Assembly (NCBI GenBank): GCA_009861545.1
Contig: VXME01000125.1
Coordinates: forward strand, 54,119-102,913
DNA length: 48,795 bases
From: Acidobacteriota bacterium
Lineage (GTDB): Bacteria; Acidobacteriota; Vicinamibacteria; Vicinamibacterales; UBA8438
Direction of reading: 5' to 3'
The notes under the pieces are model-generated. The model was given only the letters and a program-made list of their open reading frames with translations, ran no database searches and had not been told where the DNA came from. This document shows positions 34,433-43,153 of the stretch, one piece after another. Made by a program: the position numbers and the translations under genes. Every line of letters begins with the position of its first letter. Within the stretch, counting starts at the first letter, position 1.

Positions 34433-34525
34433 CGCGCGGGCTTGACAACGCACCGCGATCTGTGAATCGAAAGGAGGTGGCAGGGTAAGTCTGTCCTTCC
34501 CCATCGAGGAGAATAGGAGGCGAAA

Positions 34526-34738
34526 ATGAGGAATCTTGTCGAAACTGTACGGTCGGCGTTGAGCCGTACCTCTCCTCCGGCACGCCCGGTCGAAGATGCC
34601 CGTCGCCAAGCCGACCGGCAGGTCGTCGTGCAGCAGACCCGCGGAAATCTGTCGATTCAGTTCGGCAACTACGCGACGAAGAACGACCTCCAGCGCGAGT
34701 ACGAGGAGTTCAAGAGCATTGACTTCGACGCTGACTGA
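34526..34738 (+). CDS. Small protein of an unknown two-gene cassette
   Basis: A 70-residue protein that I do not recognise. It starts MRNLVETVRSALSRTSPPAR and has a charged linker, a segment VVVQQTRGNLSIQFGNYATK that looks like two beta strands, and an acidic helical tail (DLQREYEEFKSIDFDAD). A very strong AGGAGG lies six bases before the ATG. The downstream membrane protein starts inside its last codons. It may be a sensor or inhibitor for that protein, which is inference from the coupling only. Confidence 0.6.
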   Translation: MRNLVETVRSALSRTSPPARPVEDARRQADRQVVVQQTRGNLSIQFGNYATKNDLQREYEEFKSIDFDAD

Positions 34739-35372
34739 ACATCAGGTTGCCCCTGTTGCAGGGGCAGCAGATCCTGATCTTGCCGACATCCTACAGGAGA
34801 CACTCGCTCTGTACGAGACGGCAGACAGGTTCGTGCGGGAGGTCGGGACGTTCCGTGAAGACGCGGTGATTCCGGCGCTGAACGAGTTGCGGTACGCCGG
34901 TCATCACGTCGTGCAATCCATCGATGCCGGCGGAATGGTCAGGGACGCCAGCCAGATCCGGAAGGCGCGCGGGCACTGCGAGCGGGCGTTGTACGAGGCT
35001 TCAGAGGCAGGAATAATGGTGGCTGGTCGCGCCATCGTCTCATTCCGGAAGAGCTACCCGGGCATCGTCATCTCGGAAGTCGTCAAGGACTACTCCGACT
35101 TTCGGCTGCTGGCGAAGAAGGCGCAAGCCCAGGTCGACGCTGGACGGGCAGATCGAGAGTCCGTTCTCGGCCAGACGCAGGAGTTCATGGAGACCTATCG
35201 CCGTCTGCGCGAGGCCGTTGATGTGCTCGACGCCAGCCGTGACGACCTTGAAGCGAAGAGAGAGATCAACCGGAAGGCGGACCGGCAATTCGTGCTGACG
35301 TTGGCGACAAGGATCAGTCTGGGTGTCTTGGCTGCCGCAGTGGCGCTGATTGTAGCCCTCTGGCCCCAGTAG
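34719..35372 (+). CDS. Helical protein with C-terminal membrane anchor
   Basis: A protein of about 217 residues, unrecognised. The first ~180 residues are predicted helical with a coiled-coil flavour (LAKKAQAQVDAGRADRES, then ETYRRLREAVDVLDASRDDL). A single membrane segment lies at the very end (ISLGVLAAAVALIVALW). TTG 34719 overlaps the upstream small gene by 20 bases; GTT/CTG codons nearby make the exact start unsure. A soluble coiled-coil body with a tail anchor resembles membrane-acting effectors of abortive defence in general layout only. Confidence 0.55.
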   Translation: MTSTLTEHQVAPVAGAADPDLADILQETLALYETADRFVREVGTFREDAVIPALNELRYAGHHVVQSIDAGGMVRDASQIRKARGHCERALYEASEAGIMVAGRAIVSFRKSYPGIVISEVVKDYSDFRLLAKKAQAQVDAGRADRESVLGQTQEFMETYRRLREAVDVLDASRDDLEAKREINRKADRQFVLTLATRISLGVLAAAVALIVALWPQ

Positions 35373-35601
35373 TTTGGCCCTCTCCGCCGTCGCCGGACCT
35401 CCCAGCCCGGCCACGGAAACCGCACCCCCGAACCCCCCGAACCCCGAACGCGAACACCCGTTGCTTCCGAGGTAGCGGAGCAGCGGCGCCTCGACGGAGT
35501 GGCTTGACAACGTCGGTCGGACCCCCATCAACGTCGAATTAGGCTCGACACCGTCGGCCCCCGCCACCGGACCCGCTGCTTCGCCCCGACTGCGTTGGCT
35601 T

Positions 35602-35750
35602 GGACAGCAGTTGCAGGGCATCGAGGAAATGCTCTTGCCGGCGGCGTTCGGTCCGAATAGCACTGTCAGCGGTTCGAGCGTCACCTCGACGTCCGCCAGC
35701 GATTTGTAGCCCTTGATGTGCACTCGCTTCACGCATGTCTGGTCATCCAT
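35602..35750 (-). pseudogene. 5' stub of an AAA_21 ATPase gene
   Basis: ATG 35750 starts MDDQTCVKRVHIKGYKSLAD and continues through FGPNAAGKS, matching the AAA ATPase at 23112 from its third codon on. A one-base loss just after the Walker A lysine/serine breaks the frame, and homology stops near 35602. Compared bases differ mainly at silent positions (for example CTG to CTA, GGG to GGA). It follows the HEPN gene by two bases. The interval 35373-35601 shows nothing else. Confidence 0.8.
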
Positions 35751-35752
35751 GA

Positions 35753-36448
35753 TCACTCCGGTCGGCGATGAGAAGAGTTGTGGCGCGGATAGCGAAGATG
35801 TCCCCACCTCTCGGAACTCGGCTCATTGGCAATGTCGCGCTTCATGATGTTCAGCACTGCAGGAATGACTTTCTCCATGATGCGGCTCCCGTCCCGCAAC
35901 TGTTTCCGACCCCATCCATTCCGAACGGTGACTCCCCCGTGAACGATCTGGTTTCGCAACGTATACAGTCTTCTGAAGATCCTGGGAAGCGCTTGTCGAG
36001 GATCTAAATCTAAAGAGCCCGGGGTTATGGCTCTCTCGACGCCTCCATTTTCTTCCGCGAATTTCCCTGCGTCAAACGGGCTCTTGGCCCGGACGCAATC
36101 CCAGTAGGGTTCGTATATGAACTCGTTCTTCATCAGACCGCGAATCGCTCTGGCGCACTCTTTCCCGGTGACGATGGCCTGAAGCCGTCGTGTCGGTCGA
36201 TCCCGCTCGCAAATCTTATGGAGAAACTTCTCTTGTATCTCGGTCTCACAGGGACCGCGTGGGCCTTCGGCGCCGAAACGTCCATTGTCTGCCGTCTGTC
36301 CGTAGGCGGCGTTGAACGAAATCCAAAGATACAAGAACCTCTCGACATCAGAATGTGCCCTCTTGCTCTTTTTCAGCCAGCTACGCGCCCGGCGCACGCG
36401 GTCGTCATTCTCCGTCCTGATGGTCCAGATTTCGCCAGACATCGTCAT
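35753..36448 (-). CDS. HEPN-domain protein (putative RNase)
   Basis: A 231-residue, mostly helical protein. ERFLYLWISFNAAYG (near 36-50) is the typical first HEPN helix, and LYTLRNQIVHGG holds an Rx4H motif (Arg165, His170), the catalytic signature of HEPN ribonucleases. HEPN proteins often form defence or TA pairs with AAA ATPases or nucleotidyltransferases. Here the next gene is an AAA ATPase reduced to a stub, so the pair is incomplete and the HEPN protein may be free of its partner. ATG 36442 is an alternative start. Base composition is slightly less GC-rich than the cox genes. Confidence 0.7.
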   Translation of the reverse strand: MTMSGEIWTIRTENDDRVRRARSWLKKSKRAHSDVERFLYLWISFNAAYGQTADNGRFGAEGPRGPCETEIQEKFLHKICERDRPTRRLQAIVTGKECARAIRGLMKNEFIYEPYWDCVRAKSPFDAGKFAEENGGVERAITPGSLDLDPRQALPRIFRRLYTLRNQIVHGGVTVRNGWGRKQLRDGSRIMEKVIPAVLNIMKRDIANEPSSERWGHLRYPRHNSSHRRPE

Positions 36449-36568
36449 CTCCGTACCCGCGCCTTCGAAGCCCTCCCGGCTGTTTGGATGGTTCGAAGGC
36501 TCTTGCCCTGCCGGCTGCCCGATGAAGCGAAGCCGCGTGATGGCCTACCAGAGACCTCATCGAAACCG

Positions 36569-38935
36569 CTACAGCCCGGCCCCGTTGTCCTTCAGGATCC
36601 GCCACACCTTCTCGGGCGTGATCGGGATGTCGATGTGCCGGACGCCGAGGTGCGCCAGCGCGTCGACGACGGCGTTGGCGATCGCCGGCGGGGCGCCCAC
36701 GGTGGCCGACTCGCCGACGCCCTTCGCGCCCTGCGGATGGTGCGGCGACGGGGTCACGGTCTTGTCGGTCTCCCAGCGCGGCGTCTCCATCGCGGTGGGG
36801 ACCAGGTAGTCCATGAAGCTGCCGCCCGAGATGTTGCCGTTCTCGTCGTAGCTGATCTCTTCGAGCAGCGCCGGCGCCATGCCCATCGTCAGGCCGCCGT
36901 GGATCTGCCCGTCGACGATCATCGGGTTGATGATGTTGCCGCAGTCGTCCACCGCCACGAAGCGGCGGATCTTCACCTCCCCCGTGCCGCGGTCGATGTC
37001 GACGACGCAGATGTAGCTGCCGAACGGGAACGTCAGGTTCGGCGGGTCGTAGTACGAGACCGCCTCGAGGCCGCCCTCCATGCCCGGCGGGTGGTTGGTG
37101 TAGGCCGCGAACGCGATCTCCTGGATGGTCTTCGTCTTCTGCGGCGCGCCCTTGACGGAGAAGGCGCCCGGCGTCCACTCCAGGTCGTCCTCGCTCACCT
37201 CCAGCAGGTAGGCGGCGATCTTCTTCGCCTTGTCGCGCACCTTGCGCGCCGCCATCGCCCCAGCCGCCCCGGCCGTCGGCGTCGAGCGGCTGGCGTAGGT
37301 GCCCAGCCCGTAGGGGGCGGTGTCGGTGTCGCCCTCCTCGATCTCGATGTGGGCGGCGGGAATGCCCAGCTCCTCGGCGAGCACCTGCGCGTAGGTGGTC
37401 TCGTGGCCCTGGCCCTGCGACTTGGTGCCGAAGCGGGCGGTCGCCTTGCCGGTGGGATGGACCCGGATCTCGCACGAGTCGAACATCTTGAGGCCGAGGA
37501 TGTCGAAGGTCCGGGAAGGCCCGGCGCCGACGATCTCGGTGAAGCTGGAAATGCCGATGCCCATCAACTCGCCCCGGGCGCGCTTGTCGGCCTGCTCCTT
37601 CCGCAGCTCGGCGTATCCGATCCGCTCCATCGCCTTCTCGAGGGCGCCGTGGTAGTTGCCGCTGTCGTACTCCCAGCCCAGCACCGACTTGTAGGGGAAC
37701 TGCTCGGCGGGGATGAAGTTCTTCAGGCGCAGCTCGGCCGGGTCCATTCCGAGCTCGAGGGCCACCATGTCCGTGAGCCGCTCGATGGTGTGGACCGCCT
37801 CGGTCACGCGGAACGAGCAGCGGTAGGCGATGCCCCCCGGCGGCTTGTTCGTGTAGACGCCGTCGACCTCGGCGAAGGCGTGCTGCAGGTCGTAGGATCC
37901 GGTGACGATGGAGAACAGCCCGGCGGGGAACTTCGACGGGTTGGCGGCGGCGTCCGTGTAGCCGTGGTCGGCCACCGTCTTGATCTTGAGCGCCGTGAGG
38001 GTGCCGTCCTTCGTCGCCCCGAGCTCGGCCTTCAGGTGGTAGTCGCGCGCGAAGGAGTCGGCCTGCAGGTTCTCCATGCGGTCCTCGACCCACTTGACCG
38101 GCTTGCCCACCACGACCGACGCGGCGATCGCGAGCACGTACCCCGGATAGACCGGCACCTTGCCGCCGAACCCGCCGCCGATGTCGGGGGAGATGACCTG
38201 GATCTTCTCTTCCGACAGCCCGACGTGACCGGCCACGAGGGCCAGCACCGTGCGGATGGCGTGCGGGGCCTGCGTCGTCATGTAGACCTTGAGCTTGCCC
38301 ATGACCCGATCGAAGTCGGCGACGCAGCCGCAGGTCTCGATGGACGCGACGTGGATGCGCGGGATGTAGATGTCCTGCTTGACGACGACGTCGGCGCCGG
38401 CCAGCGCGCTCTCCGTGGCGGCCCGGTCCCCCACCTCCCAGTGGAAGATGTGGTTGTCCTTCTTGTCCTCCTTGTCCGTGCGCAGCACCGGCGCGTCCGG
38501 CTCGAGCGCCTTGAACGGATCGACGACGACCGGCAGCGGGTCGTAGTCCACCTCCACCGCCTCGACCCCGTCGGCCGCAGCGTAGCGGTCGGTGGCGACC
38601 ACCGCCGCCACCTCCTGCGCCTGGTACATGACCTTCTCGGTCGGCAGCACCATCTGGGTGTCGGACATCAGGGTCGGCATCCAGTGCAGGTTGTACTGCT
38701 CGAGGGTCTCGCCGGTGATGACCGCGAGCACGCCGGGGATCTTGAGCGCGTTCTCCGAATTGATGGACTTGATCCGCGCATGGGCGAACGGGCTACGGAC
38801 GATGTCCAGGTAGAGCATCCCGGGAAGCTGGATGTCGTCCACGTAGTTGCCCTGGCCGCGGATGAAGCGCGGATCCTCCTTGCGCTTCATGGAGTGGCCC
38901 ATGCCGCACACTTCCGGCGTCGTCTGGGGTGCCAT
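36569..38935 (-). CDS. coxL: Form I aerobic CO dehydrogenase large subunit
   Basis: The catalytic molybdenum-copper subunit (788 residues) that oxidises CO to CO2. The active-site loop reads AYRCSFR (370-376), the form I signature; Cys373 would hold the copper. DIGGGFGGK (251-259) and [14 protein letters not shown], with the catalytic Glu, are also present. It sits in the coxM-coxS-coxL order characteristic of form I. It is the last gene of the operon, 23 bases after coxS. Two broken relatives of its 3' half lie at 32491-32737 and 33577-34026. Confidence 0.95.
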   Translation of the reverse strand: MAPQTTPEVCGMGHSMKRKEDPRFIRGQGNYVDDIQLPGMLYLDIVRSPFAHARIKSINSENALKIPGVLAVITGETLEQYNLHWMPTLMSDTQMVLPTEKVMYQAQEVAAVVATDRYAAADGVEAVEVDYDPLPVVVDPFKALEPDAPVLRTDKEDKKDNHIFHWEVGDRAATESALAGADVVVKQDIYIPRIHVASIETCGCVADFDRVMGKLKVYMTTQAPHAIRTVLALVAGHVGLSEEKIQVISPDIGGGFGGKVPVYPGYVLAIAASVVVGKPVKWVEDRMENLQADSFARDYHLKAELGATKDGTLTALKIKTVADHGYTDAAANPSKFPAGLFSIVTGSYDLQHAFAEVDGVYTNKPPGGIAYRCSFRVTEAVHTIERLTDMVALELGMDPAELRLKNFIPAEQFPYKSVLGWEYDSGNYHGALEKAMERIGYAELRKEQADKRARGELMGIGISSFTEIVGAGPSRTFDILGLKMFDSCEIRVHPTGKATARFGTKSQGQGHETTYAQVLAEELGIPAAHIEIEEGDTDTAPYGLGTYASRSTPTAGAAGAMAARKVRDKAKKIAAYLLEVSEDDLEWTPGAFSVKGAPQKTKTIQEIAFAAYTNHPPGMEGGLEAVSYYDPPNLTFPFGSYICVVDIDRGTGEVKIRRFVAVDDCGNIINPMIVDGQIHGGLTMGMAPALLEEISYDENGNISGGSFMDYLVPTAMETPRWETDKTVTPSPHHPQGAKGVGESATVGAPPAIANAVVDALAHLGVRHIDIPITPEKVWRILKDNGAGL

Positions 38936-38958
38936 GGTTTCTCTCCTCCGCGCCGTCC

Positions 38959-39438
38959 CTACGCAGATTCACGCAGCTTCGCGGCCGCGTGCTCGATGGA
39001 CTTGACGATGTTCACGTAGCCGGTGCAGCGGCACAGGTTGCCCGAGATCGCCTCCCGGATATCCGCTTCGCTCGGATCGGTGTTCCGCTCGAGCAGGGCG
39101 CGCCCGGTCATCAGCATGCCCGGCGTGCAGAAGCCGCACTGCAGCCCGTGCTCCTGCTGGAACCCTTCCTGGAGCGGATGCAGCGCGCCGTCCTGCTCCA
39201 GTCCCTCCACCGTCTGCACGTCGCGGCCGTCCGCCTGCACGGCCAGCACGGTGCACGACTTGACGGGCTCGCCGTCGAGCAGGACGGTGCACGCGCCGCA
39301 GTGCGTCGTGTCGCAACCGATATGGGTCCCGGTCAGGCGCAGCACGTCGCGGAGCCAGTGCACGAGCAGGAGTCGCGACTCGACCGCGGCTTCCTGCGCC
39401 TCCCCGTTCACGTTGATCCGAACGTCGTGTGTCGCCAT
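38959..39438 (-). CDS. coxS: CO dehydrogenase small [2Fe-2S] subunit
   Basis: A 159-residue iron-sulfur subunit. The plant-type cluster ligands are in GCDTTHCGACTVLLDGE plus a later SC, and the second cluster is in CGFCTPGM and CRCTGY. It passes electrons from the Mo site to FAD in CoxM. It starts two bases after the coxM stop, so it is translationally coupled. All eight cluster cysteines are present. Confidence 0.95.
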   Translation of the reverse strand: MATHDVRINVNGEAQEAAVESRLLLVHWLRDVLRLTGTHIGCDTTHCGACTVLLDGEPVKSCTVLAVQADGRDVQTVEGLEQDGALHPLQEGFQQEHGLQCGFCTPGMLMTGRALLERNTDPSEADIREAISGNLCRCTGYVNIVKSIEHAAAKLRESA

Positions 39439-39440
39439 GC

Positions 39441-40313
39441 CTACTGTCCTCCCGCCCGCTCGACCGCCCGGGCGACCGCACGACTCGTCAACACGCGCGC
39501 CATGTCGCGCTTGTACTCCACCGACCCGCGCCGATCGGCGCTGGGTGAGGTGGCCTCCGCGGCCAGCCGCGCCGCCTCGGCGATGGCCTCGGCGTCCGGC
39601 TGCCGCCCCCGGAGATACCCTTCCGCCGCGGTCGCCTTGATCGGCGTCGGTCCGGCGTTGGTCAGACCGATCCCGATTCGCGCGATCTCACCCTGCGCGC
39701 CGAGCGTGACCTGCGCCGCCGTGGCGGCGGTGGCGTAGTCGCCCACCTTGCGCTCGAGCTTGATGTAGGCGCCGCCGCTGCGGGCCGGAGGCACGGGAAT
39801 CCTGATCTCGGTGAGGATCTCCGCGGGCGCGAGCGCGGTGGCGAACAGCCCCGTGAAGAAGCTCGTGACCGGCATGGTGCGCTCGCCCCCGGGGCCGCGC
39901 GCCACGACCTCCGCTTCGAGCGCGAGCATCGTCGCCGGGTGGTCGTTCGCCGGGTCGCCGTGCGCCAGGTTGCCGCCCACCGTGGCGCGGTTGCGCACCA
40001 GCGGGTCGGCGATGACGACGGCGGTGTCGAGCAGGATCGGGTACTTCTCGCGAATCAGATCCGAGCGTTCCAGATCGGCCTCGCGCGTGGCGCCGCCGAT
40101 GCGCAGGTACCCGTCCTCCTCGGTGATGCCCGTGAGCCCCGGGATGCGCCCGATGTCCACCAGGTGGCCGGCGTCTCCAAGGCGGAGCTTGAGCAGCGGC
40201 AGGAGACTCTGGCCGCCGGACAGCACCTTCGCTTCGTCGCCGAGGCGTGCGAGCAGCGCCACCGCTTCGTCGAGCGTGTCCGGTGCGTGGTAGTCGAATG
40301 CCGACGGAATCAT
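39441..40313 (-). CDS. coxM: CO dehydrogenase FAD-binding medium subunit
   Basis: A 290-residue flavoprotein of the xanthine dehydrogenase FAD-subunit family. The FAD-binding motifs are VLSGGQSLLPLLKLRL (near 35) and TVGGNLAHGDPANDHPA (near 105), followed by the C-terminal CO-dehydrogenase flavoprotein domain. ATG 40313 (MIPSAFDYHAP) is chosen over an upstream ATG because all homologues start close to the FDYHAP segment. It lies 11 bases after coxG. Confidence 0.94.
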   Translation of the reverse strand: MIPSAFDYHAPDTLDEAVALLARLGDEAKVLSGGQSLLPLLKLRLGDAGHLVDIGRIPGLTGITEEDGYLRIGGATREADLERSDLIREKYPILLDTAVVIADPLVRNRATVGGNLAHGDPANDHPATMLALEAEVVARGPGGERTMPVTSFFTGLFATALAPAEILTEIRIPVPPARSGGAYIKLERKVGDYATAATAAQVTLGAQGEIARIGIGLTNAGPTPIKATAAEGYLRGRQPDAEAIAEAARLAAEATSPSADRRGSVEYKRDMARVLTSRAVARAVERAGGQ

Positions 40314-40324
40314 TGGGACGCTCC

Positions 40325-41086
40325 TTAATCCACAATCAGCCACAGGATCGCGGCCACGACGACGACGGCCAGCCAGAAGCCGGGCCGGCGCACCAGTCGG
40401 CCGAGCGCCCGCCCGCCGACCTGGGCCCCGAGAGAGACGGCGTCGATCGCGTCGTCGTCGGGAGCATCGCCGCCGGCGCCGGCGGGAGCCCGTGCACCCG
40501 TGGACTCCGCAGGTGGGCGCGGGGCTCCCGCGGAGTCCGCGGGCCGGGGCGCCGCGTCAGGGCCGTCTCCGGCCGCGGCGTCAGGAACGGGCCGGTCGCC
40601 GGCCGCGCCGTCCGCTCCCGCTTCGTCGCCCGCCGACTCCAGCGCGGCCCGCATCGCCTCGGTGAACTGCCGGAACATCTGGTCGCTGACGTCCTGGATC
40701 AACCCGCGGCCGAACTGCGCCAGGATGCCGCTGATGTTCACCGTCGACGACACGGTCACCTCGGTCTCGGCGGGGCCGTGCTCGACGACCCGGCTCGTCA
40801 TGCGCATGTCGGCGCCGCCCTTGCCGCGGACGTCCTGACCGGCCGCGACGATCTCCGCCACGCCTTCGCCTTCGTCCAGCCGCTCGAAGCGCACCGTGCC
40901 CTTGTAGCGGGCCGAGACCGGGCCCACCTTGACGGCGATCGTGCCGGCGTGGGTCCGCTCGTCGACCTGTTCCGTGATCGCGGCGCCGGGCAGGCAGCCG
41001 GCCACCCTGGACGGATCGGTGAGAAACGCCCACACCTCCCGCCGGCCGGCGTTGACGACGAACTGCTTCTCTATGGGAATGGCCAT
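40325..41086 (-). CDS. coxG: CoxG-family membrane-anchored carrier
   Basis: A 253-residue protein with an N-terminal START/Bet v1-like CoxG domain (residues 1-150: VWAFLTDPSRVAGCLPGA, then SARYKGTVRF), a long Pro/Ala/Asp-rich linker, and a C-terminal membrane helix (FWLAVVVVAAILWLIV). CoxG recruits CO dehydrogenase to the membrane and shuttles quinone at low CO. ATG 41086 follows the coxE stop by one base. The linker is unusually long and acidic. Confidence 0.9.
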   Translation of the reverse strand: MAIPIEKQFVVNAGRREVWAFLTDPSRVAGCLPGAAITEQVDERTHAGTIAVKVGPVSARYKGTVRFERLDEGEGVAEIVAAGQDVRGKGGADMRMTSRVVEHGPAETEVTVSSTVNISGILAQFGRGLIQDVSDQMFRQFTEAMRAALESAGDEAGADGAAGDRPVPDAAAGDGPDAAPRPADSAGAPRPPAESTGARAPAGAGGDAPDDDAIDAVSLGAQVGGRALGRLVRRPGFWLAVVVVAAILWLIVD

Positions 41087-41087
41087 G

Positions 41088-42263
41088 TCACACGCCACTC
41101 TCGGTGCTACGCGGGGTTCCGCCACCAGCCGCCAGAAGGGGCAGCAGCCGTTCGAGCGATTCCAGATTGTGCGCGGGCACGAAATGTTCGACGTAGGGGA
41201 GAGCGGCCTGCATGCCTCGCGCCTCCGGCCGGTAGCGCGGGTCGCCGAGCAGCGGGTTGAGCCAGATCACCTTTCGCGCCTTCTCCCCGACGGCGCGCAT
41301 CGCGTCGGCGAGCTTCGCGGGGCTGTCCAGGTCCAGCCCGTCGCTGAGCACCACGACGACGGTCTTCGCGCTCACCAGCGTATCCAGGTACCGCGTGACG
41401 AACTCGTCCAGACTCGCGCCGATCCGGGTCCCGCCGGACCAGTCGGGCACGCCGGCGGCCAGGCGGTCCAGGGTCGGACCGATCTTGTCCGGTGTCAGCC
41501 ACGGCGTCAACCGGGTCAGCGACGTGTTGAACGCGAAGACCTCGCAACGCCGCACCACGCGCTTGAGGGACAGTGCGAAAGTCAGCAGGAAGCGCGTATG
41601 CGGATCCATCGAGCCGCTGGTGTCGCACAGCAGCACCACGTCCGGCCTCTCCACGGCGCGGTCCCGCCGCGCCAGCGAGAGGAACTCGCCTCCGGTGCCG
41701 ACCGCCCAGCGGAAGCTGCGCCGCAGATCCGCCCGGCCGCCGGTGCGGACCGGCACCAGGCGCCGGCTCGGCCGGCATCGCAACCGGCGCGCCGCCCGGG
41801 TCAGCAGACGCTCCATGGCGGGCAGGTCGTCCGGGCTCCAGTCGTCGAACGGCTTGCGGCGCAGGAGCACCTCCGAAGAGTAGCCCGGCGTGTCTCCGGC
41901 CGTCCTTTCGCGCCCAGGTTCGCCGGGAAGCTGTCCGATCGCCTGCATCCAACGCCATTGGGGGATCGGTCCGGTCCGGTCGGAGCGCGGCCGCGACGGC
42001 GGTTCCCGCGGGGTGGCCGGCGGCTCGACGGCCGGGGCGGCCGCCCAGAAGTCCTGCAACAGCTCGTCGAACGTGTCCCAGTCGGACCGTTGGATCTTCA
42101 GCGCGGCGCGCAGCGCAAAGCGAACCTCGTCGCGATCGTCCACATCCACCAGCAGGAGCGCGGCCGCCCCGTCGATCTCGTCGCTCACGCACACGCCGAC
42201 GCCGCGTTGCCGCAGTCGGCCCGCGAAGCGGGCCAGCCGTTCCACGATGTCACGGTCAGGCAT
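41088..42263 (-). CDS. coxE: CoxE-type VWA protein
   Basis: A 391-residue von Willebrand factor A protein. The MIDAS motif DTSGSMD lies near 219-225, with the additional Thr in SGGTRIG and Asp in LSDGLDLD. CoxE works with the AAA+ ATPase CoxD in completing the [CuSMoO2] centre of CO dehydrogenase. The N-terminal 200 residues include an Arg/Pro-rich linker. It overlaps coxD by eight bases. Confidence 0.92.
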   Translation of the reverse strand: MPDRDIVERLARFAGRLRQRGVGVCVSDEIDGAAALLLVDVDDRDEVRFALRAALKIQRSDWDTFDELLQDFWAAAPAVEPPATPREPPSRPRSDRTGPIPQWRWMQAIGQLPGEPGRERTAGDTPGYSSEVLLRRKPFDDWSPDDLPAMERLLTRAARRLRCRPSRRLVPVRTGGRADLRRSFRWAVGTGGEFLSLARRDRAVERPDVVLLCDTSGSMDPHTRFLLTFALSLKRVVRRCEVFAFNTSLTRLTPWLTPDKIGPTLDRLAAGVPDWSGGTRIGASLDEFVTRYLDTLVSAKTVVVVLSDGLDLDSPAKLADAMRAVGEKARKVIWLNPLLGDPRYRPEARGMQAALPYVEHFVPAHNLESLERLLPLLAAGGGTPRSTESGV

Positions 42264-43152
42264 CGGCGCTCGGTGATCGTGCCTGGGCGAGCAGTGACTC
42301 GACGTCCTGCGCGGTCAGATCCTCCACGTCGTGGTGGTCCTTCAGAACGCACCCGAGCGTTTCCTCCACCGTGTCGACATCGAGCCGATCCTGCCGCAGA
42401 GCCACCAACGCGCGGGTCCAGTCCAGCGTCTCGGCGACGCCGGGCGCCTTGTGGAGACGGCGCGCGCGCAACGCCTGCATGACTGCCGCCACTTCCCGGG
42501 CCAATTCACCGATGACCTCCGGCACCCTGGCGCGGATGATGCGGATTTCCTTCTCCAGCGACGGGTGCTCGACGTACAGGTAGAAGCAACGGCGGCGCAG
42601 CGCGTCGCCGACCTCGCGCGTCCGGTTCGACGTCAGCACGACGTACGGCACGTGCGTGGCGGCGATGGGGCCGAGCTCGGGAATCGTCACCTGGAAGTCG
42701 GAGAGGATTTCCAGCAGGAAGGCCTCGAAACCGTCGTCGGCCCGATCGATCTCGTCGATCAGCAGGACCGGCGGGCCCTCGCGGCGGGTGATGGCGCGCA
42801 GCAGCGGGCGTTCCAGCAGACAGTCGCGGCTGAAGATCATCTGCTCGGTCTCGACCGGTTCCCTGCCGTCCGCTCCCGCGATGCGGAGGCGCAGCAGTTG
42901 CCGCTGGTAGTTCCACTCGTACAGGGCCGTGTTGACGTCGATCCCCTCGTAGCACTGCAACCTGATCAGCTCGGTGTCCAGCATCCGGGCCAGCACCTTG
43001 GCGATCTCGGTCTTGCCCACGCCAGCCTCCCCCTCGACGAGGAGCGGCTTGCGCATCGTGCGAGCCAGGTAGACCGCGGTGGCGATGGCCGGCTCGGCGA
43101 TGTACCCCTCCCGCTCCATCGCCGCCTGCGTCTCGCGCACCTCGGGCCGCAC
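42256..43152 (-). CDS. coxD: CoxD, MoxR-family AAA+ ATPase
   Basis: A 298-residue MoxR-type AAA+ ATPase. Walker A is GEAGVGKT (near 40), Walker B is VLLIDEIDRADD, and the sensor is VLTSNRTREV. It is the chaperone partner of CoxE in maturing the CO dehydrogenase active site by sulfur and copper insertion. GTG 43152 is the start; it follows the XdhC-YHS gene directly. Confidence 0.92.
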   Translation of the reverse strand: MRPEVRETQAAMEREGYIAEPAIATAVYLARTMRKPLLVEGEAGVGKTEIAKVLARMLDTELIRLQCYEGIDVNTALYEWNYQRQLLRLRIAGADGREPVETEQMIFSRDCLLERPLLRAITRREGPPVLLIDEIDRADDGFEAFLLEILSDFQVTIPELGPIAATHVPYVVLTSNRTREVGDALRRRCFYLYVEHPSLEKEIRIIRARVPEVIGELAREVAAVMQALRARRLHKAPGVAETLDWTRALVALRQDRLDVDTVEETLGCVLKDHHDVEDLTAQDVESLLAQARSPSADA

Positions 43153-43153
43153 G

